In this document: positions 15,875 through 23,689 of the stretch, piece after piece
Layout: every line of letters starts with the position of its first letter
How positions within the stretch are numbered: position 1 is the first letter of the stretch
Assembly: GCA_965200095.1 (NCBI GenBank)
Contig: OZ241350.1
Span: 186,001-250,000 of the forward strand
Source: JANQOH01 sp965200095
Lineage (GTDB): Bacteria; Pseudomonadota; Alphaproteobacteria; UBA7887
Direction of reading: 5' to 3'
Length of the DNA stretch: 64,000 bases
Program-made: the position numbers and the translations under genes
Notes under the pieces: model-generated
The model's database searches: none
What the model saw: only the letters and a program-made list of their open reading frames with translations
Told to the model about the DNA's origin: nothing

Positions 15875-16282
15875 GTGTTCCTGCTCGACACCTGCGCGAC
15901 GCTATGGTTCGCCAACGGCGACCGGTTGCGCGCGCCCGCCGCGGGCGAATTGCCGGCGGCGCTGGCGCGCGGGGAGCGCCTCGCCGTATCTCCCATCTCG
16001 GCCTGGGAGATCGCGATGCTCGTATCGAAGGGGCGGGTCGCGCTGGCGATGAACCCGGACGCCTGGTTCGAGCGCTTCCTGGCCGGGCCGGGGGCGGTTC
16101 TGGCGCCGATGCCGCCCCGGGTGCTGATGGCGTCGGTCGCGCTGCCGGGCGAGCCGGGCGGCGACCCGGCGGACCGTATCGTCGTCGCGACGGCGCGGGA
16201 ATACGGCTACACGCTGGTGACCCGCGACCGTCGCATTCTGGACTATGGAGCGCGCGGCCACGTCGGGGTCATGGGGTGCTGA
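15875..16282 (+). CDS. PIN-domain toxin (VapC-like ribonuclease)
   Basis: A 135-residue single-domain PIN protein starting with GTG. Acidic residues expected for the metal site are seen: Asp in FLLDTCA (residue 5), Glu in SAWEIAML (~44) and Asp in DPADRIVVATAREYG (~95) with a further Asp in VTRDRRILDY. PIN toxins of the VapC group cleave tRNA or rRNA and are neutralised by a small partner, here most likely the upstream DUF7662 protein. The SPISAWEIAMLVSKGRV string is typical of the proteobacterial VapC subgroup partnered with non-AbrB antitoxins. Complete; stop TGA at 16280. Confidence 0.85.
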   Translation: MFLLDTCATLWFANGDRLRAPAAGELPAALARGERLAVSPISAWEIAMLVSKGRVALAMNPDAWFERFLAGPGAVLAPMPPRVLMASVALPGEPGGDPADRIVVATAREYGYTLVTRDRRILDYGARGHVGVMGC

Positions 16283-16312
16283 GGTCGCCGCGCGCGATGT
16301 CCGGGGTTCCGC

Positions 16313-16762
16313 TCACTCCTCGCGGATGGTCGGCCAGACTTCGTCCGCCAGGGCGATGTAGCCGGGTACGTCCTCATGCCAGCGCGCCTGGATGTCCAGA
16401 TTGAGGTTCAGATAGAGGCGCCCGTCCACGATGTCCCACGCATTGGGGTCGATGCCGGGCTTGTAGCCCTTGCTCACCCCGTAGGCGCAATAGCCTCCGT
16501 AGGCGGGGGCGTATTTCCCGGGGTCGGCGGCGAACAGGTCGCGGTGTTCGGCGTTGGCGAAACGCCAGGTCGCGCCCATCCATTCGTGCTCGAAATCGCC
16601 CGATCCCTCCACCGGTTCGCCCAGTGTGTGGTAGGCGACCGGGTCGTATCCGTCGATCGCGTTGCCGAACAGCGTCTTGTTGACGGGGCCGCCGGCGGCG
16701 GCGGGGCCTGCGAAAGCGGCGAACAGCATCGCCGCCAGGGTCGTCGCGAATGCGCGGAGCAT
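16313..16762 (-). CDS. YHS domain-containing secreted protein
   Basis: A 149-residue protein with a signal peptide (MLRAFATTLAAMLFAAFAGP, cleavage near AAA-GG) and one YHS-type domain: AIDGYDPVAYHTLGEPVEGS, FEHEWMGATWRFANAEHRDLF and PAYGGYCAYGVSKGYK with the tyrosine/cysteine set of the family, ending in PNAWDIVDGRLYLNLN. YHS proteins bind metals or small ligands; in this stand-alone form the role is unknown. The ATG at 16762 has GGAGG upstream. It lies downstream of the di-heme oxidoreductase on the same strand, with a 91-base gap carrying a palindrome. Confidence 0.88.
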   Translation of the reverse strand: MLRAFATTLAAMLFAAFAGPAAAGGPVNKTLFGNAIDGYDPVAYHTLGEPVEGSGDFEHEWMGATWRFANAEHRDLFAADPGKYAPAYGGYCAYGVSKGYKPGIDPNAWDIVDGRLYLNLNLDIQARWHEDVPGYIALADEVWPTIREE

Positions 16763-16779
16763 GACATCGTCCTCCTTGC

Positions 16780-16791
16780 CGATACGTATCG
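16780..16791. promoter_or_regulatory. Perfect 12-bp palindrome upstream of the YHS gene
   Basis: CGATACGTATCG is a perfect palindrome 18-29 bases upstream of the YHS start codon and just before its ribosome site. It could be an operator; no promoter hexamers are convincing beside it. Confidence 0.25.
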
Positions 16792-16853
16792 TCGGTTGCC
16801 GACAGTAGGCGCGCGCGAGGCGCCGCGGCAAGTCACGAAAGGTTGAGAGCGCC

Positions 16854-18116
16854 CTACAGCGAGGCGAGAAAGGCGAGCAGGTCGACGCGGCGTCGCGCAT
16901 CGAGGGCGATGACCGCATCGCGCGACGCGGCCGCTTCGCCGCCGTGCCACAACACCGCCTCGAGGGCGCCGCGCGCGCGTCCGTCGTGGAGCAACGCGGA
17001 ATGACCGTTCACGGTCTCGATCAGACCGAGGCCCCAAAGCGGCGGCGTCCGCCATTCGGCGCTGTCGGTTCCGGGGTCGGCGAGGCCCGGCCCCATGTCG
17101 TGCAGCCGTAAATCGGTGTAGGGACGGACGATGCGTCCGGCCCAGGCGGCGACGGGCGGGGACGGCCCGATGCGCAGTTCGGGGCGGTGGCAGGCGGGGC
17201 AGCCGACGGCGGCGAAGACGGCGGCGCCGCGGCGCGCTTCGGGCGCGTGGATGCGGCGGCGGGCGGGGACGGCGAGGCCGCGCAGATAGGCGACGAGGGA
17301 GTCGATCGCGGCGGCGTCGATTTCCGCCGGGGAGTCGAGGCCGATATCCTCGCGCGCCGCGGCGATGACCTGGTCGCGCAGGCGGGCGCGTTCGGCGCGC
17401 CAGCCGAAGCGCCCGACGCCGCCGTCGACCCGCGCCGCCCGCCCCGGCGCCGCGCTGTCGGGTCTCTCGATCTCCTCGTCGGCCACCGATTCGAGCAGGC
17501 CGAGTCCGAACACTGCGGGGGGCGCGCGGGGCGAAAACGGCTCGTCGCCGCGCCAGCCCGCGGCCTCGATGCGGTAGCGCGGCGCCCGCAGCGCGAAGCG
17601 TTCGCCGTCGGCGAAAGCGCCGGCAACGGATTCCCAGGCCAGCGACAGCCGGCCTTCCGGCGCCGCGCCGACGACCGCCTGATCCTGCAACTGGCGTCCG
17701 AAGCGCTCATGCGCGCCGAATATGGCGACCATGCCGCGCGCCGGTCCCCGGGCCCCCGGCTGCGGCGGCCGGCCGCGCCCGTCGCGGACATGGCAACCGG
17801 CGCAGGAGCGGCGGTTGAACAGCGGGCCGAGCCCGGCGCCTTCGCCGTCGCCGGGGCGCCATTGGCGGCGGAACAGCGCGCGTCCGGCGAGGAATTCGAC
17901 GCGGGCGGCGGCGTCCAGCTCCGGCGCCGGCGCGGAATAGGCCCCGGCGTCGGCGCGGTCGACGACGCCGGTCCCGGCGGCGGCGGGAAGCGCAACGACC
18001 GCGACAGGGAAAGCTACGGGAAGCGCCGCAAGGAGCGCCCGCGCGCCGCGTCGTTTGACTCGGGGGCGGGCGGGACGTAGGGTGGCGGCCTTTCCCCGGA
18101 CAGGGAATTCCCGCAC
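16854..18116 (-). CDS. Di-heme oxidoreductase (DUF1111, thiol-oxidoreductase/peroxidase-like)
   Basis: About 420 residues, periplasmic, with two c-type haem sites: CAGCH in RRSCAGCHVRDGRG and CPACH in GCPACHRPEL. FNRRSCAGCH, PPAVFGLGLLE and TPPLWGLGLIETVNGHSALLHDGRARG are typical of the DUF1111 di-haem oxidoreductases related to MauG and cytochrome c peroxidases. A hydrophobic export segment (ARALLAALPVAFPVAVVALP) lies around residues 25-45. No ATG precedes it in frame; the first canonical start is the GTG at 18116, which leaves an unusually long basic N-terminus and places the start 4 bases from the divergent MetF-like gene, so the true start may be non-canonical. Partner: the YHS gene downstream. 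Confidence 0.85.
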   Translation of the reverse strand: MREFPVRGKAATLRPARPRVKRRGARALLAALPVAFPVAVVALPAAAGTGVVDRADAGAYSAPAPELDAAARVEFLAGRALFRRQWRPGDGEGAGLGPLFNRRSCAGCHVRDGRGRPPQPGARGPARGMVAIFGAHERFGRQLQDQAVVGAAPEGRLSLAWESVAGAFADGERFALRAPRYRIEAAGWRGDEPFSPRAPPAVFGLGLLESVADEEIERPDSAAPGRAARVDGGVGRFGWRAERARLRDQVIAAAREDIGLDSPAEIDAAAIDSLVAYLRGLAVPARRRIHAPEARRGAAVFAAVGCPACHRPELRIGPSPPVAAWAGRIVRPYTDLRLHDMGPGLADPGTDSAEWRTPPLWGLGLIETVNGHSALLHDGRARGALEAVLWHGGEAAASRDAVIALDARRRVDLLAFLASL

Positions 18117-18119
18117 GCG

Positions 18120-19034
18120 ATGAACGAACCCGGCGCGGCCGCGGGGTCGCTGGAATCGGTGTTGCGCTCCGGGCGGTTCGCGTTCACCGCCGAGGCGACG
18201 CCGCCGCCGTCCGCCGACCCCGACGACATGGCGAAGCGGGTCGCGCCGCTGGTCGGCGTGGCCGATGCGGTCAACGTCACCGATGCGGCTTCGGCGCGCG
18301 CGCATATGGGGGCGCTGGCGGCTGCTGTCCTGGCGGCGCGGGCGGGGCTCGACCCGGTGATGCAGATGACCCTGCGCGACCGCAACCGTTTGGCGCTCCA
18401 GGGAGACCTTCTGGGCGCGGCGGCGCTCGGCGTGCGCAATGTGCTGTGTCTGACGGGCGACCGGATGGCGGCCGGCGACCAGCCCGGGGCCCGGGAGGTG
18501 TTCGATCTCGACAGCGCCGGTCTGATGGCCATGGCGCGCGACATGGGAGAGACGCAGCGGCTCCCCGGGGGACGCGCGCTTTCCGCCATGCCGCGTCTTT
18601 TCATCGGCGCGGCCGACTCGCCGCTGGACCCGCCCGCCGACTGGCGGCCGGCGGCGCTGGAGCGGAAGATCGCGTCCGGCGCGCGTTTCGTCCAGACGCA
18701 GTTCTGTTTCGACGCCGGGGTCATGCGGCGCTATGCGGGGCGTCTGGCGGATCTCGGTATCGCCGAACGCGCGTGGCTGCTCATCGGCGTGGGGCCGCTG
18801 CGCTCGGCGCGCTCGGCGCGCTGGATGAACGGGAATCTGTTCGGGGTTCATGTTCCCGAGCCGGTGGTGCGCCGCCTGGAAGGCGCGCCCGACGCGGAGG
18901 AGGAAGGCGTTCGCGTCTGCGTGGAGCTGATCGAGGAAATGCGCGGGATGCCGGGAGTGGCCGGCGCGCATGTGATGGGTCCGCGATCCGAAGCGGCCGC
19001 CGCGGAGGCGATCCGCCGGGCCCGCGCCGGCTGA
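18120..19034 (+). CDS. Methylenetetrahydrofolate reductase family protein
   Basis: A 304-residue FAD-type MTHFR-fold protein: residues ~18-26 FAFTAEATPP match the MetF N-terminal strand, ADAVNVTDAASARAHMG corresponds to the substrate/FAD region, MQMTLRDRNRLALQGDLLGA to the Arg-Asp-Arg-Asn motif, and GVRNVLCLTGDR plus ARFVQTQFCFD to the FAD-binding strands. It would reduce methylene-THF to methyl-THF or act in a related one-carbon route. A MetE-C-like protein is encoded 11 kb away, but not linked. Divergent from the di-haem gene with almost no spacer. It differs from canonical E. coli MetF, so I give no gene symbol. Confidence 0.85.
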   Translation: MNEPGAAAGSLESVLRSGRFAFTAEATPPPSADPDDMAKRVAPLVGVADAVNVTDAASARAHMGALAAAVLAARAGLDPVMQMTLRDRNRLALQGDLLGAAALGVRNVLCLTGDRMAAGDQPGAREVFDLDSAGLMAMARDMGETQRLPGGRALSAMPRLFIGAADSPLDPPADWRPAALERKIASGARFVQTQFCFDAGVMRRYAGRLADLGIAERAWLLIGVGPLRSARSARWMNGNLFGVHVPEPVVRRLEGAPDAEEEGVRVCVELIEEMRGMPGVAGAHVMGPRSEAAAAEAIRRARAG

Positions 19035-19062
19035 GCGCGAAGGGAGCGGCGGGCGCGGCGTT

Positions 19063-19827
19063 TCAGCCTCCGTCCCCGGCGCCGGGCGTCATGTCGAAGG
19101 CGGCGGCGGACAGCACCGGACCCGCCCCGGCGCCCTGGACGATGACGGCGCACCCGTCGCCGGCGCGCGCGGCGGCGGCGGAATCGGCGTCGAGCGCATA
19201 GCGCATGGCGGCGCCGCGCCACGAACCGATACGCTCCAGGCCGCGGGCTACGTTGAAATTGGCCAGGGTGCGCCCGCGGTTCTCGCCGCGGGGGACGCGG
19301 GTTTCGCGGCGCCTGTCGTAGGGAACGAGGACGACATCGGCTTCGCCGTCATACGGGGCGGCGCCGATATCGACCCATACGCGCCCGCGGTCGCGGACCA
19401 TGGCGATGGTCGGGGCGACGGACGGGGCGGCGCGGCGCAGCGCGGCGCGGCGGCGGGCGATGGCGCGGCGCAGCGCGGCTTCGTCGGAGCCGACGACGTG
19501 GTCGCGGCCGTCGATGACCATTTCCGGCGTGTAGACCCCGCGCTGGCCGAGGGCGCGGGCATAGGCGTATTGCCGTCGCGTCGTCGCTTCGGTGGCGAAC
19601 GGGTCGCGCCAGCCGATGTAATCCCAATAGTTGACGTGGAACGAAAGCACCACGAGGTCGCCGCGCCGCGCCAGACGGCCCGCGAGGCGGTCCGCCGGCG
19701 GGCAGGACGAACAGCCCTGCGAGGTGAACAGTTCGATCAGGACCGGCGTCGCGCCGCGTTCGTCGGCGGCCGCGACCGTCGCCGCGGACAGGGCCAGCGT
19801 CAACGCCGGCGCGAAACGAGCCTTCAT
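19063..19827 (-). CDS. DUF1223 thioredoxin-like secreted protein
   Basis: A 254-residue periplasmic protein with signal peptide (KARFAPALTLALSAATVAAA) and the DUF1223 domain: VLIELFTSQGCSSCPPADRL has the CxxC pair (SQGCSSCPP) of the thioredoxin-like fold, followed by VVLSFHVNYWDYIGWRDPFA and YTPEMVIDGRDHVVGS. Family function is unknown, perhaps a redox or thiol role. The ATG at 19827 gives the expected signal. It lies downstream of acnA with a 122-base gap containing a hairpin and a short tandem repeat. Confidence 0.88.
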   Translation of the reverse strand: MKARFAPALTLALSAATVAAADERGATPVLIELFTSQGCSSCPPADRLAGRLARRGDLVVLSFHVNYWDYIGWRDPFATEATTRRQYAYARALGQRGVYTPEMVIDGRDHVVGSDEAALRRAIARRRAALRRAAPSVAPTIAMVRDRGRVWVDIGAAPYDGEADVVLVPYDRRRETRVPRGENRGRTLANFNVARGLERIGSWRGAAMRYALDADSAAAARAGDGCAVIVQGAGAGPVLSAAAFDMTPGAGDGG

Positions 19828-19858
19828 GCCTTGCCCTTCCGGTTCGCCCGGGCAGCGT

Positions 19859-19875
19859 CGGGGGCGCAACCCCCG
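19859..19875 (-). terminator. GC-rich hairpin between acnA and the DUF1223 gene
   Basis: CGGGGG (19859-19864) and CCCCCG (19870-19875) flank a 5-base loop. It lies after the acnA stop, but no T-run follows on the minus strand, so it is at most a weak or Rho-assisted terminator. Confidence 0.25.
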
Positions 19876-19921
19876 AACGAGACGATGCTAACCGCGCGCG
19901 CCGCGCACGGCCATTCACGTT

Positions 19922-19957
19922 CGGGTTACGGGGCGGGTTACGGGGCGGGTTACGCGG
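19922..19957. repeat. 12-bp tandem repeat, three copies, at the acnA stop codon
   Basis: The unit CGGGTTACGGGG occurs twice exactly and a third time as CGGGTTACGCGG; the last copy contains the TAA stop of acnA. Slippage here would alter the acnA 3' end only by non-coding copies. Confidence 0.7.
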
Positions 19958-22625
19958 CGAGTTGGCGCAACACGTAGGGCAGGATGCCGCCATGGGCGAA
20001 TTGCGCGGCTTCGTCATCGGTGTCGATGCGGCAGCGCAGGGCGATATCGTCGCTCGTTCCGTCGGCGCGGTCGATGCGGCAGGCGACATCCGCTCCCGGA
20101 CGGACGCCGCGTTCGACGCCGGGGAAGGAGAGGGTCTCGCTGCCGTCGAGCCGGAGGTCGCGCCGCGTGGCCCCCGGTCGGAACTGGAGCGGCAGGACTC
20201 CCATGCCGATGAGGTTGGAGCGGTGGATGCGCTCGTAACTCTCGGCGATGACGGCGCGCACGCCGAGCAGCATGGGGCCCTTGGCGGCCCAGTCGCGCGA
20301 CGACCCGGCGCCGTATTCGCGTCCGGCGACGATGACGAGGGGTGCGCCGCGCGCGGCGTAGGTCTGTGCGGCGTCGTAGATCGCCACCGGTTCGCCGGCG
20401 CCGTCGACGCGCGTCCAGCCGCCTTCGGTTCCGGGCGCCAGCTCGTTGCGGAGCCGGACGTTGGCGAAGGCGCCGCGCATCATCACCTCGTGATTGCCGC
20501 GCCGCGCGCCGAAGGAATTGAAATCCGCCGGGGCGATGTCGCGCGCTTCCAGCCAGTCGGCGGCGGGACCGCCGCGGGGGATGGCGCCGGCCGGCGAGAT
20601 ATGATCGGTGGTGACCGAGTCGCCGAGCACCGCCAGCGCCCGCGCGCCGCTTATGGCGCTCGCGCCGGCGGGTTCGGGCGTCATGCCGGCGAAATAGGGC
20701 GGCTTGCGCACATAGGCGGAGTCCGGCCAATCGTAGGCGCCGTCCCGGGGCGCGGGGATCGCGCGCCATTCGGCGTCTCCCTCGAAAGCGTCGCCATAGG
20801 CGCGCTCGAACATTTCGGGCGAGACCGCGCGGGCGACGGTATCGGCGATCTCGCGGGCCGGAGGCCAGATGTCGCGCAGCCGGACCGCGCGCCCGTCCGG
20901 GTCGGTTCCCAGCGGGTCGGCGGAGAGGTCGGTCAGTATCGATCCGGCCAGCGCGTAGGCGACGACGAGCGGCGGCGAGGCGAGGTAGTTGGCGCGGACG
21001 CGCTGATGGATGCGGCCCTCGAAATTGCGGTTCCCCGACAGCACCGCGGCGACGGCGAGGCCGCCTTCGGCGACGGCGCGTTCGACCGGTTCGGGAAGCG
21101 GGCCGGAATTGCCGATGCAGGTCGTGCACCCGTAACCGACCAGATGGAAGCCGAGCGCCTCGAGGTCGCGGGCGAGGCCGGCTCGGGCGAGGTAGTCGGT
21201 GACCGCCTTCGACCCCGGGGCGAGCGAGGTCTTGACCCACGGCTTGACGGCGAGGCCGCGGGCGCGGGCGTTGCGCGCCAGCAGGCCGGCGGCGATCATG
21301 GCGCCGGGGTTCGACGTGTTGGTGCAGCTGGTGATCGCGGCGATGGCGACGGCGCCGTCGGCCAGTTCCCACCCGGCCCCCGCGACCGCGGCGCGGCGCG
21401 TCTCGCCGGGGGCGCGGCCGTGGCGCGCGCGCAGTTCGGCTTCGAAACCGGCGCGGACGCCGCCGAGGGCCACGCGGTCCTGCGGCCGGCGCGGACCGGC
21501 GAGGCTCGGTTCGACCGTCGCGAGATCGAGCGCGAGGGTTTTCGAATAGTCGGGTTCGGGCGAACCGGGGTCGCGCCACAGGCCCTGGGCGCGGGCGTAG
21601 GCTTCCACCAGCGCGCAGAGGCGCTCGTCGCGCCCGGTGAAGCGGAGATAGCGCAGGGTCTCCGCGTCGATGGGAAAGAAACCGCAGGTGGCGCCGTATT
21701 CGGGCGCCATGTTGGCGACCGTGGCGCGGTCGGCGAGAGGCAGGGAGTCGAGGCCCGGCCCGCAATACTCCACGAATTTCCCCACCACCCCCTCGGCGCG
21801 CAGCATGGCGGTGAGGAGCAGCACGAGATCGGTCGCCGTCGCGCCCTCGGGGAGCGCGCCCGAGAGACGCACGCCGACGACCTCCGGCACGACCATCGAG
21901 AGAGGCCGGCCGAGCATCGCCGCCTCGGCCTCGATGCCGCCGGCGCCCCAGCCGAGCACCGCCAGGCCGTTGACCATCGTCGTGTGGCTGTCGGTGCCGA
22001 CGAGGGTGTCGGGGTAGGCGATCGCCCCTTCCCCCGCCGTGTCGTCGGTCCACACGACCCGCGCCAGGCGTTCGAGGTTGACCTGGTGGCAGATGCCGGC
22101 GCCGGGGGGGACGACGCGGAAATTGCCGAAGGCGCGCTGGCCCCAGCGCAGGAAGGCGTAGCGTTCGCGGTTGCGGGCCATTTCCATGCGCACGTTCTCG
22201 GCGAAGGCGTCGGCGGCGCCGAAACGGTCCACCTGCACCGAGTGGTCGACCACGAGGTCGACGGGAACCCGGGGGTCGATGCGCGCGGGGTCCTTGCCGA
22301 GGGCCGCCATGGCGTCGCGCATCGCCGCGAGGTCGACCAGCGCCGGCACGCCCGTGAAGTCCTGCATCAGGACGCGCGCCGGACGGAAGGCGATCTCATG
22401 GCCTTCGCGGCGCGCCGCGAGCGCTTCGGCGTCGGCGGGGCGCGCCGTCTCGCCGTCCTCGTGGCGCAGCAGGTTCTCCAGCAGCACCTTGAGCGCGTAA
22501 GGCAGCCGGGCGACCGCCCCGGCCCCGGCGTCGAGGGCGTCCCCGGCGGCCGGGAGGCTGAAATAGCCGTATTCGCGCCCGCCGGCGGAGAGCGTGCGGC
22601 GAACCTTCAGGCTGTCGCGGGACAT
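19950..22625 (-). CDS. acnA: Aconitate hydratase A
   Basis: TCA-cycle isomerisation of citrate to isocitrate through a [4Fe-4S] cluster. The 891-residue protein is of AcnA/IRP1 type: cluster cysteines appear in ITSCTNTSNPG and GYGCTTCIGNSGPL; substrate-binding segments include GTDSHTTMVNGLAVLGWGAGG, TDHISPAG, FGARRGNHEVMMRG and AGREYGAGSSRDWAAKG. Its start overlaps the 3' end of mltG by 19 bases, so it sits at the end of fabD-fabG-acpP-fabF-mltG, an unusual place for acnA. The stop codon lies in a 12-bp tandem repeat. A 975-codon antisense ORF through it is a codon-bias shadow. Confidence 0.96.
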   Translation of the reverse strand: MSRDSLKVRRTLSAGGREYGYFSLPAAGDALDAGAGAVARLPYALKVLLENLLRHEDGETARPADAEALAARREGHEIAFRPARVLMQDFTGVPALVDLAAMRDAMAALGKDPARIDPRVPVDLVVDHSVQVDRFGAADAFAENVRMEMARNRERYAFLRWGQRAFGNFRVVPPGAGICHQVNLERLARVVWTDDTAGEGAIAYPDTLVGTDSHTTMVNGLAVLGWGAGGIEAEAAMLGRPLSMVVPEVVGVRLSGALPEGATATDLVLLLTAMLRAEGVVGKFVEYCGPGLDSLPLADRATVANMAPEYGATCGFFPIDAETLRYLRFTGRDERLCALVEAYARAQGLWRDPGSPEPDYSKTLALDLATVEPSLAGPRRPQDRVALGGVRAGFEAELRARHGRAPGETRRAAVAGAGWELADGAVAIAAITSCTNTSNPGAMIAAGLLARNARARGLAVKPWVKTSLAPGSKAVTDYLARAGLARDLEALGFHLVGYGCTTCIGNSGPLPEPVERAVAEGGLAVAAVLSGNRNFEGRIHQRVRANYLASPPLVVAYALAGSILTDLSADPLGTDPDGRAVRLRDIWPPAREIADTVARAVSPEMFERAYGDAFEGDAEWRAIPAPRDGAYDWPDSAYVRKPPYFAGMTPEPAGASAISGARALAVLGDSVTTDHISPAGAIPRGGPAADWLEARDIAPADFNSFGARRGNHEVMMRGAFANVRLRNELAPGTEGGWTRVDGAGEPVAIYDAAQTYAARGAPLVIVAGREYGAGSSRDWAAKGPMLLGVRAVIAESYERIHRSNLIGMGVLPLQFRPGATRRDLRLDGSETLSFPGVERGVRPGADVACRIDRADGTSDDIALRCRIDTDDEAAQFAHGGILPYVLRQLAA

Positions 22626-23674
22626 CGGCGGTCTCTCCGGTCTCTGCGGCGGCGGGGCGAAGCGCTGCGTAACAGACCGCCCCGGCGCTGTCGAGGATTG
22701 CGGCGTTCGCGTTCGATGCGCCGCCAGCGCGCGACGTTGCGGTTGTGCTCCTCGAGGGTGCGCGCGAAGGCGTGGCCTCCGGAGCCGTCGGCGACGAAGA
22801 AGAGGTCGCCGGTCTCGACGGGGTTCAGCGCGGCTTCGAGGGCGGCGCGTCCGGGATTGGCAATGGGTCCCGGCGGCAGGCCGGGATAGCGGTAGGTGTT
22901 GTAGGAGCTGTCGATCTCCAGTTCGGCGCGCGTCAACCCGCGGCCCAGAGGAGCCTTGCCGCCGGTTACGGCGTAGATCACGGTGGGGTCGGATTGCAGT
23001 CTCATGCCCTTGCGCAGGCGGGTCGCGAAGACCCCGGCGACGCGCGCGCGCTCCTCCGCGGCCCCGGTCTCCTTCTCGACGATGGACGCGAGGATGACCG
23101 CGTCGCGCGGTTCGGCGAGGGGGAGGCCGGGCGCGCGCCCGGCCCACAGGCGCTCCAGGGTTTCGCGCGCCAGTTTCTCCATGCGGGCGACGATCGCGGC
23201 GCGGGATTCGCCCTTTTCGTAATAATAGGTGTCGGGCATCAGGCTGCCTTCCTCGGGCACGCGCGCCAAGGTCCCGGAAAGGTCCTCGCGGGCGTCGAGG
23301 AGGGCGGCGATCTGCGCCGAGGTCAGACCCTCGGGAACGGTGAGGCGGCGGACGACCGCCTCTCCCCCGGCGATCCGCGCGAGCGCGCCGGCGAGAGCCA
23401 CCCCCGCCGGCATTTCGTATTCGCCGGCGCGCAGCGCCCCGGCCTCGCCGCGCAGCCGGGCATGGATTTCGAACAGAAACGCGCTGTCGACGACGCCGCG
23501 CGCCTCCAGAAGGCGAGCGACGGCGCGGACGTTGGCGCCGGGCGCGATGTCGACGACCGCCGCCTCGGCGAGCGGCCCCGGCCGCTCGGCCGCCCGCGAC
23601 AGCCAGACGTTTCCGCCGACGGCGGCCGCCGCGAGCACGAGCGCGAGGGTGATGAGGTCGTTGAGCAGCCGCAT
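22607..23674 (-). CDS. mltG: Endolytic peptidoglycan transglycosylase MltG (YceG-like)
   Basis: Inner-membrane lytic transglycosylase that cleaves nascent glycan strands and is proposed to terminate their synthesis. The 355-residue protein has one N-terminal membrane span (DLITLALVLAAAAVGGNVWL) and a YceG domain: RLTVPEGLTSAQIAALL, GSLMPDTYYYEKGE, VILASIVEKETG with the catalytic Glu, RLQSDPTVIYAVTGG and SSYNTYRYPGLPPGPIANPG. The C-terminal 30 residues are arginine-rich and overlap the acnA start, which may be an extension without a fold. It follows fabF by 15 bases, the usual alphaproteobacterial order. Confidence 0.95.
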   Translation of the reverse strand: MRLLNDLITLALVLAAAAVGGNVWLSRAAERPGPLAEAAVVDIAPGANVRAVARLLEARGVVDSAFLFEIHARLRGEAGALRAGEYEMPAGVALAGALARIAGGEAVVRRLTVPEGLTSAQIAALLDAREDLSGTLARVPEEGSLMPDTYYYEKGESRAAIVARMEKLARETLERLWAGRAPGLPLAEPRDAVILASIVEKETGAAEERARVAGVFATRLRKGMRLQSDPTVIYAVTGGKAPLGRGLTRAELEIDSSYNTYRYPGLPPGPIANPGRAALEAALNPVETGDLFFVADGSGGHAFARTLEEHNRNVARWRRIERERRNPRQRRGGLLRSASPRRRRDRRDRRCPATA

Positions 23675-23689
23675 TCTCCGCCCCGCGTT

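Noticed and set aside
19962..22889. 975-codon plus-strand frame antisense to acnA
   Set aside because: acnA on the minus strand is complete with Fe-S motifs; the antisense frame has no motifs.
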